From Novipirellula galeiformis (GTDB taxonomy: Bacteria; Planctomycetota; Planctomycetia; Pirellulales; Pirellulaceae): a DNA stretch of 64,000 nucleotides. A program made the position numbers and the translations under genes. Each line of letters opens with the position of its first letter. Positions within the stretch are counted from its first letter, which is position 1. The notes beneath the pieces are model-generated. The model did not search any database. It worked only from the letters and a program-made list of their open reading frames with translations, and was not told where the DNA came from. Below, in pieces: positions 59,007 through 64,000 of the stretch. The stretch spans positions 703,764-767,763 of the forward strand of contig NZ_SJPT01000003.1 in the NCBI RefSeq assembly GCF_007860095.1, in the 5' to 3' direction.

Positions 59007-59440
59007 TGCCTTATTGGAATGGTGCTCGGTGCCTCGGCTGGGTGGCCTCTTTAGCTCTGCTAGTCGGCTGCGGTGGGGACGGTGACGCTCGACAGGCCGC
59101 GACGATCAGCGGCCAAGTGCTGCTCGATGGTGCTCCGTTGTCAGTGGGCAGCATCCAGCTCACCTCGCCCAAAACCGGTGAAAGCGCCTCGGCGAACCTG
59201 GATAGTGACGGCCGATATTCGGTGACGTTTCCCAAGGCCGACGTGGGTGCCGACTACGAAGTGACGCTCGGGCCTCCCGTGGAGGACGACTTGGACGCAA
59301 CCGCGTTGATGGAGAATCCACCGGAGAAGGTTCGCAGTCTGATCCCCAAGAAGTACACCGATCGCACCACGAGCGGACTGAAAACCACACTCGAGGCGGC
59401 GGGCGAAAACCAGTTCAACGTTGAACTGCTCAGCCGCTAG
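59006..59440 (+). CDS. Small lipoprotein, tandem copy 1
   Basis: A 144-residue lipoprotein with lipobox ALLVGC after [16 protein letters not shown]. The mature part has ATISGQVLLDGAPLSVGSIQL and LDSDGRYSVTFPKADVGADY (named in parts), a beta-rich regulatory-like fold. The ATG at 59006 shares its A with the DUF1559 TAA (TAATG); an ATG at 59000 is also possible. The duplicate at 61394 differs at only a few residues (Ala/Val in the signal, QAA/LPA, Asp/Asn). Function unknown. Confidence 0.88.
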   Translation: MPYWNGARCLGWVASLALLVGCGGDGDARQAATISGQVLLDGAPLSVGSIQLTSPKTGESASANLDSDGRYSVTFPKADVGADYEVTLGPPVEDDLDATALMENPPEKVRSLIPKKYTDRTTSGLKTTLEAAGENQFNVELLSR

Positions 59441-59463
59441 CGGACGCCAGGGTAAAATGGAGA

Positions 59464-59512
59464 AAGCACGTTTGGAGGACCGCTGCATCGCAGCGCCGCC
59501 GCGAACGTGCTT
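59464..59512. repeat. Nested hairpin, copy 1
   Basis: The outer stem AAGCACGTT/AACGTGCTT encloses an inner hairpin CGCTGC/GCAGCG. It lies 24 bases after the lipoprotein stop and is the last part of the duplicated unit. There is no T tract, so its role as a terminator is uncertain. Confidence 0.65.
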
Positions 59513-59737
59513 GCTCAATCAAACAGCGAGATTGCGATCTCGCTGTTAAATATCTCGCTGTCAAAATGGCGAACGGGGCCTCGTTATGCCCCCACGGTGC
59601 TGTCGCGGCTCCCTTGATGCTCCACATGCCAAGGACGCCATTTGCATACGGTCACTGCGATCGAGGGTAACTCCAAATCGATCCTCAGGCCATCGTCGCC
59701 AGTCTCACGCTGACGCGTTTTGAAGTTGCATGTTTCT

Positions 59738-59810
59738 CATAACCCGACGTGTTAGCAGGGGACAATCGCTCACGACGCGGTCCCTCGTTTACGCGCCGGG
59801 TAATGATTTT
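59738..59810. repeat. REP-like palindrome, copy E
   Basis: Arms CATAACCCGACGTGTTAGCA with GGGGA and GTCCCTCGTTTACGCGCCGG with GTAATGATTTT. It is the most diverged copy. Confidence 0.8.
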
Positions 59811-59942
59811 GATTCCGCACATTACTCCAAAGCTGCCACGCTCGGTTGAGCAATCGGTTAAGTTTTTTTTGGGGTAGTGCGGGTGCAAATGTCCGGGCGA
59901 ACGCCAAGCGGCGAATCTTGCCGAAAGATCGCTGCCTAGCCG

Positions 59943-60055
59943 CTTAGAACATTGTTTTGCTTTCCGTTTAGCTAGCTACGTCGCTTGACGGCGGAACACG
60001 CCCCGGGCGAACGCAGCTACGGCTTGAATCCCACGCCATTTGCCCAGTGCTCTAG
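59943..60055. mobile_element. MITE-like element, copy 3
   Basis: Left end CTTAGAACATTG, right end CAGTGCTCTAG (inverse CTAGAGCACTG). The core GACGGCGGAACACG then CGAACGCAGCTACGG matches copies 1 and 2. Confidence 0.72.
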
Positions 60056-60377
60056 CACCCGGCCGCCTCAAGGGGCGGAAACGTCAAGAGTTTCACTTCG
60101 CAACGTGATTCGCCGGAAGTCTTGACGATTTCCCCTGCGTCCCAAACCCGAAATCTTAGACCAAGTGACGTTGCACGAGATTGAGCAGGCTATCGAGGCA
60201 CATAGCCCGAAGTACGAACGGGACTGACAACCGGCGGACACCATGTGCGTTGGAAGGTGCAGAAAAACCCAAAAAAGACCAGACCAAACGCCACCCCCAC
60301 GAAAGAACTACGTGTATCATGTTGGAGTTCAAATTTTGGAATAGCGGATTTCATCTAATACCAGAGGTCAAATCGGT

Positions 60378-61394
60378 ATGAAAACAATTAAAGGTGTGAG
60401 AAGAACAGATCGCCCCGCATTTACGCTGGTGGAATTATTAGTGGTCATTGCGATCATCGGTGTTTTGGTCGGCTTGCTGTTGCCGGCGGTCCAGGCGGCT
60501 CGCGAAGCAGCACGCCGCATGCAGTGCAGCAACAACCTCAAGCAAATCGGACTTGCTTTACACAACTATCACGACTCGTTTCGCAAATTTCCTCAAGGTG
60601 CGCGATACGGCCTAACCGAACCCAACAATTGGCGATTCACATTGCTGCCTTATTTGGAGCAGCAGGCGGTTTTCGACCTTGCCAAAGCCGCACAAGGAGC
60701 GGGGACCCGAATCAACTTTTACCCCAAGGGAAATACCGCGCATACGCTCGCGGATTACAACGTCTATACCCAGCAACTGCTGAACTTGGTCATCCCTGCC
60801 TATGCTTGCCCCTCGAGCGCCACCCCCGAGATCTACACGATTAGCTCTCACTTCGCCGCGTTCGGCACTCAGCGGGTCAGCTACGCGGGAATCATGGGAG
60901 CGTATCCCGATCCGATGGGCCGCTCAGGAGCGTTCTACAAGACTCAATATGGGAGCTATGCGACCAATAACGGAGGCCTGTTGATCAATGAGGACAAAGC
61001 GTTCCGTGACATCACCGACGGAACCTCCAATACGATCGTTGTCGGCGAACAATCCGGTAACGCTCAGTTTCCAACACGTGCCGCAAACTACCACTCCGGT
61101 TGGTCCGGTTACGCTTACACCGGCACGGTCACCACTTGGAAGGCCGGCACAGCCGATCAACACAGATACGGGTCCGGGCTGACGGCGATCTACCATTCGC
61201 CCAATCCTAGTTCGTTGGGTGCCGAGGCTAATGCAGAGTGGGACAGCAACACGCCGCTCACCTCTTACCATCCCGGTGGCGTTCACGCATTGCTGGCCGA
61301 TGGATCAACCCAGTTCATAACCGATTCGATTGAGCTGGCCCTTTTACTGAAACTTTCTACCCGCGACGATGGACTGGTGATTGAAGAATGGTAA
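60378..61394 (+). CDS. DUF1559 prepilin-like protein, tandem copy 2
   Basis: A 338-residue DUF1559 protein, the second tandem copy: prepilin signal [19 protein letters not shown] and [13 protein letters not shown] at the C-terminus. It differs from copy 1 in scattered substitutions up to about residue 270, including YGLTEPNNWRFTLLP for [15 protein letters not shown], but the last 65 residues are the same except for one change (GLVIEEW for GQVIEEW). The stop overlaps the lipoprotein start as in copy 1. GAGG lies about 12 bases before the ATG. Confidence 0.95.
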   Translation: MKTIKGVRRTDRPAFTLVELLVVIAIIGVLVGLLLPAVQAAREAARRMQCSNNLKQIGLALHNYHDSFRKFPQGARYGLTEPNNWRFTLLPYLEQQAVFDLAKAAQGAGTRINFYPKGNTAHTLADYNVYTQQLLNLVIPAYACPSSATPEIYTISSHFAAFGTQRVSYAGIMGAYPDPMGRSGAFYKTQYGSYATNNGGLLINEDKAFRDITDGTSNTIVVGEQSGNAQFPTRAANYHSGWSGYAYTGTVTTWKAGTADQHRYGSGLTAIYHSPNPSSLGAEANAEWDSNTPLTSYHPGGVHALLADGSTQFITDSIELALLLKLSTRDDGLVIEEW

Positions 61395-61828
61395 TGCCTT
61401 ATTGGAATGGTGCTCGGTGCCTCGGCTGGGTGGCCTCGTTGGTTCTGCTAGTCGGCTGCGGTGGGGACGGTGACGCTCGCTTACCCGCGACGATCAGCGG
61501 CCAAGTGCTGCTCGATGGTGCTCCGTTGTCAGTGGGCAGCATCCAGCTCACCTCGCCTAAAACCGGTGAAAGCGCCTCGGCGAACCTGGATAGTGACGGC
61601 CGATATTCGGTGACGTTTCCCAAGGCCGACGTGGGTGCCGACTACGAAGTGACGCTCGGGCCTCCCGTGGAGGACAACTTGGACGCAACCGCGTTGATGG
61701 AGAATCCACCGGAGAAGGTTCGCAGTCTGATTCCCAAGAAGTACACCGATCGCACCACGAGCGGACTGAAAACCACACTCGAGGCGGCGGGCGAAAACCA
61801 GTTCAACGTTGAACTGCTCAGCCGCTAA
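61394..61828 (+). CDS. Small lipoprotein, tandem copy 2
   Basis: A 144-residue lipoprotein almost identical to the product of the gene at 59006 (lipobox VLLVGC). The coding sequences differ at only a handful of bases over 435. The TAATG overlap with the DUF1559 gene is kept. The near-identity contrasts with the more diverged 5' part of the neighbouring DUF1559 genes. Confidence 0.88.
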   Translation: MPYWNGARCLGWVASLVLLVGCGGDGDARLPATISGQVLLDGAPLSVGSIQLTSPKTGESASANLDSDGRYSVTFPKADVGADYEVTLGPPVEDNLDATALMENPPEKVRSLIPKKYTDRTTSGLKTTLEAAGENQFNVELLSR

Positions 61829-61851
61829 CGGACGCCAGGGTAAAATGGAGA

Positions 61852-61900
61852 AAGCACGTTTGGAGGACCGCTGCATCGCAGCGCCGCCCCAAACGTGCTT
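61852..61900. repeat. Nested hairpin, copy 2
   Basis: A perfect 12-base outer stem AAGCACGTTTGG/CCAAACGTGCTT encloses CGCTGC-ATC-GCAGCG. It is better paired than copy 1, where three outer bases no longer match. Confidence 0.7.
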
Positions 61901-61929
61901 GCTCGTCTGCGATGGGCTCGAGGAATCGC

Positions 61930-62193
61930 CTAGTCCACTTCCTTGCGCAGGATCTCGCGGATTCGAATTCCGAATTTGTCACCGATCTTGACCGTCTCAC
62001 CAATCGCGATCGGTTGGTCGCCCACCTCTAGCGTCAGCGGTTCGTCGCAATGGGTATCGAACGTCAACAGCGACCCTTGCACGAGGTCGACAATCCGGCT
62101 GAGCGACACTTTTTGCTTTGCCAATGTGACGCTGACGTTAGTTCGGATGGCTAAAACGGCCTTGGAGTGGGGCGCCGCGGTATTGATTTCCAT
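61930..62193 (-). CDS. FliN-like flagellar motor switch (SpoA-domain) protein
   Basis: An 87-residue protein consisting almost entirely of a SpoA/FliN C-terminal domain: RTNVSVTLAKQKVSLSRIVDL, GSLLTFDTHCDEPLTLEVG and DKFGIRIREIL are the family pattern (the first named by VSVTLAKQKVSLSRI). FliN forms part of the flagellar C-ring and binds CheY/FliH; short stand-alone forms also occur in type III secretion. No other flagellar gene is in the window. The start is the first ATG. Confidence 0.88.
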   Translation of the reverse strand: MEINTAAPHSKAVLAIRTNVSVTLAKQKVSLSRIVDLVQGSLLTFDTHCDEPLTLEVGDQPIAIGETVKIGDKFGIRIREILRKEVD

Positions 62194-62492
62194 GCTTCGA
62201 CGTGGGGTCTATAATCGCTAAAACGAGGGTGGGAAGGCCTTGAATGCGGCCTGCTTACCCTCTCTTATCGGCCGTTTTAAGCGTCAAAGGTTGCCTAGAA
62301 TTCCTTTAAGTGGGCCAGAATCGGGCGAATCAGGTGAATTCTTGTCGCACACCCCCCACCAGGAGGTGTAGTGGCGGTGTCTGCCCAGATACATTGTGCT
62401 TTGTTGAGTCGTTGATTCAGACCGCTACGGTCACGGTGTCGGCTTCAGCCTGAGAATTCCCTCCAACCGATCTTTGTAAAGAAAGCTGCGAA

Positions 62493-63269
62493 ATGTGCTT
62501 ACTGGCCGTTCAGTATCGCTTGGTCCCCGAAAGTCCAATTTTGGTGGCTGCCAATCGCGAAGAATACTACAACCGCGCAAGCTTGCCGCCTTCAATCCAA
62601 TCTGGCAAACCTCGTGTCTTATGCGGGATTGACCAAAAAGCCGGTGGCACATGGCTGGGAGTGAACCAGAACGGCGTTTTCGTCGGTCTGTGCAACCGAG
62701 CCACGACGATGCCCTTGTTCGGTCAGCGTTCACGTGGTTTGCTTGCTTTAGACCTGCTTCGCTGCACGACCGCCAACAAGGCGTTGGACAAAGCTCATGC
62801 CGAATTTGCCAAGACGCGTTACGAAGGCTGTAACATCATCATTGCGGATGCAAGCAATGGGTATGCCATCCATGCCGATGAACGTCAAGAGGTCGTCGAA
62901 CTGCGTGATGGACTGAATATCATCGGGGCCCGGAATTTGAACGACCCTGACGATCAACGCGTTCAGATGGCACGGCGCTTGTTGACGCTGCAAACGCTCG
63001 ATTCGCCCGTCAAGTTCTTGGCCGTGGCCAGCAAGGTATTTGCACGTGCACCGGTCGGCCAAGGTCGTCCGAGCATGGTGATGCGTAATCCCGAGTATGG
63101 AACCGTCAGCAGCTCGTTGATCGCCCTCGGCGTGAAGCCTCGTGACGCGATCTACCAGTTCAGCAAGGGAGCTCCAGACGAAGCGAAGTACGAAGATTTC
63201 TCGCCCATGTTGCGAGACATCCTCAGCCGCGGACTTCGTGAAGCACGCACCAAGGCCAAAGCGACTTAA
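62493..63269 (+). CDS. NRDE/TANGO2-family protein
   Basis: A 258-residue protein of the NRDE (TANGO2) family. MCLLAV gives the conserved Cys2 expected as an N-terminal nucleophile after Met removal, and VAANREEYYNR carries the NRDE-type motif (here NREE, residues 21-24). GGTWLGVNQNGVFVGLCNR is a further family landmark. In eukaryotes TANGO2 has been linked to haem or lipid handling; the bacterial function is unknown. A strong terminator follows the stop. The ATG at 62493 is fixed by the required Cys2. Confidence 0.92.
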   Translation: MCLLAVQYRLVPESPILVAANREEYYNRASLPPSIQSGKPRVLCGIDQKAGGTWLGVNQNGVFVGLCNRATTMPLFGQRSRGLLALDLLRCTTANKALDKAHAEFAKTRYEGCNIIIADASNGYAIHADERQEVVELRDGLNIIGARNLNDPDDQRVQMARRLLTLQTLDSPVKFLAVASKVFARAPVGQGRPSMVMRNPEYGTVSSSLIALGVKPRDAIYQFSKGAPDEAKYEDFSPMLRDILSRGLREARTKAKAT

Positions 63270-63327
63270 TCGCACTTCAAATCCGGCAACGTCTCTCAAG
63301 CGGGCGAATGCGGACAATCTTCGATCA

Positions 63328-63365
63328 CGGCTGGCGATGACCCCCATCATCGCCAGCCGTTTTTT
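63328..63365 (+). terminator. Rho-independent terminator after the NRDE gene
   Basis: A 13-base perfect stem CGGCTGGCGATGA/TCATCGCCAGCCG with a six-base loop, followed by TTTTTT. It lies about 60 bases after the NRDE gene stop. Confidence 0.95.
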
Positions 63366-63433
63366 GTTGGCCTGATGCGCGATCGATGCCCAAGTTTTGA
63401 AAGCGTTTTGCCCGTTGCCCTCCAAAGCGATCT

Positions 63434-63988
63434 TTAACGCAGCGGCAATCGTTGATGATGGTTGCGAATTCGATTGACCAGCGCGAACGCGGTGGGGACC
63501 GATTGCACCAACGTGACAATCGCACTGGTGCTGCACTTCCATTGCCTCGCGACCAAGCTGGGTTGACCGCCCACCGCATGCAGGTCATTGAGCAGCATCG
63601 CCAACAACGCCGGTTTATCGACATTGTGTTGGTTCATTCGCTTGACGTTACCTCGATATCGATTGCGAAACGATGCTTCCAATTCGGACGGGGCAGAATC
63701 GAAGATGGATTTTGTCCTCACTTCTACCGCAAGCGTGAAGCGAAGTCGCTCCAATGCCACGTCTCGGTTCTGAGCCTGGCTACGCCGCTCGGTCGCTTCG
63801 GCCACCGTCTCGCTGGGGCGATGCAACAGAAACACACCGGAACTGGTCTTATTTCGATGTTGTCCACCGGGGCCACTGCGTCGTTGGGTGCGAAGCTCGC
63901 AATCCTCTAGCAACCGCTCGGGCGCCAACACACAAGGATGCTCACCTTGGAAAAATTCAATCGGCATCCGCTCCGCTGGCTCAGGCAT
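63434..63988 (-). CDS. RF-1 domain (GGQ) peptide-release-factor-like protein
   Basis: A protein of about 184 residues with a release-factor catalytic domain: RRSGPGGQHRNKTSSGV contains the GGQ (residues 41-43) that triggers peptidyl-tRNA hydrolysis, and the following LLHRPSETVAEATERRSQAQN is the usual continuation (named by its end ATERRSQAQN). The codon-recognition domains of RF1/RF2 are absent, so it resembles ArfB/YaeJ or PrfH-like rescue factors. The C-terminus (about 110-184) differs from ArfB: it carries no obvious basic ribosome-entry tail but a helical stretch (ALLAMLLNDLHAVGG). The ATG at 63988 is near the window edge, so an earlier start cannot be excluded; MPIEFF at 63967 is an alternative. 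Confidence 0.85.
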   Translation of the reverse strand: MPEPAERMPIEFFQGEHPCVLAPERLLEDCELRTQRRSGPGGQHRNKTSSGVFLLHRPSETVAEATERRSQAQNRDVALERLRFTLAVEVRTKSIFDSAPSELEASFRNRYRGNVKRMNQHNVDKPALLAMLLNDLHAVGGQPSLVARQWKCSTSAIVTLVQSVPTAFALVNRIRNHHQRLPLR

Positions 63989-64000
63989 CTGAGCTGCTTG

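Larger units (their letters stand above)
59441..60377. other. Intergenic region between the tandem DUF1559 pairs
   Basis: About 940 bases without a supported gene. It holds a nested hairpin, REP-like copy E, a fragment like the end of the 327-bp element (59899-59946) and MITE copy 3. The clustering suggests a preferred landing site for small repeats. Confidence 0.6.

Overview
The window reads as a chromosomal segment of a planctomycete, most likely of the Pirellulaceae (Rhodopirellula/Novipirellula-like). This is an inference from gene content: DUF1559 prepilin-like proteins with small lipoproteins, a DUF1501 and planctomycete-cytochrome (PSCyt/DUF1549/DUF1553) module, a sulfatase, a DUF6807/PmoA-type protein, an RDD-SpoIIM-DUF4129-DUF4350-MoxR cluster, and loosely spaced genes with weak Shine-Dalgarno sequences. 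No rRNA, tRNA, CRISPR array, integrase or transposase gene was seen.

Layout. 1-3.0 kb: the 3' end of an alpha-glucan phosphorylase gene and a complete-length phosphoketolase gene, both broken by frameshifts and, in the second, two stop codons: a decayed glycogen/phosphoketolase operon. 3.2-10 kb (minus): a small acidic protein, an aldehyde dehydrogenase, a large double-VWA membrane protein and a CPBP-family membrane protease. 10.2-17.5 kb (minus): a translationally coupled ECF sigma factor and FecR-like regulator, followed by a 1260-residue LamG/cytochrome/DUF1549/DUF1553 protein and a DUF1501 protein. 17.9-24.5 kb (plus): six genes overlapping by 1-11 bases (RDD, SpoIIM-like, membrane protein, DUF4129, DUF4350, MoxR). 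Then a P-loop NTPase with membrane segments is coupled to an ExbB/TolQ-like protein with no ExbD. 27.6-31.7 kb: ligA, a pseudopilin and an astD-like dehydrogenase. 31.8-39.3 kb (minus): sulfatase, type I phosphodiesterase, DUF374 acyltransferase, small membrane protein, argC and a GlmU-like left-handed beta-helix protein. 39.7-48 kb: mixed small genes (hypothetical exported protein, lipoproteins, TPR protein, SGNH hydrolase, HEXXH lipoprotein, amino-acid permease, ppnP, DUF2185). 48.6-55.3 kb: a large MMPL/RND exporter, DUF6807 protein, EamA transporter and DUF3859 protein. 55.7-61.8 kb: three DUF1559 + lipoprotein pairs, two of them a recent tandem duplication. 61.9 kb to the end: FliN-like protein, NRDE protein and an RF-1-domain (GGQ) protein.

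The intergenic DNA is unusually structured. I found five copies of a roughly 70-bp REP-like palindrome, three copies of a roughly 110-bp MITE-like element (one supplies the stop codon of the sulfatase gene), a 327-bp element with imperfect terminal inverted repeats, and at least seven short tandem-repeat arrays. The strongest candidates for undescribed biology are the NTPase-ExbB pair beside the SpoIIM/MoxR cluster, the sigma-FecR-PSCyt-DUF1501 operon, and the conversion-like tract in the duplicated DUF1559 pair.
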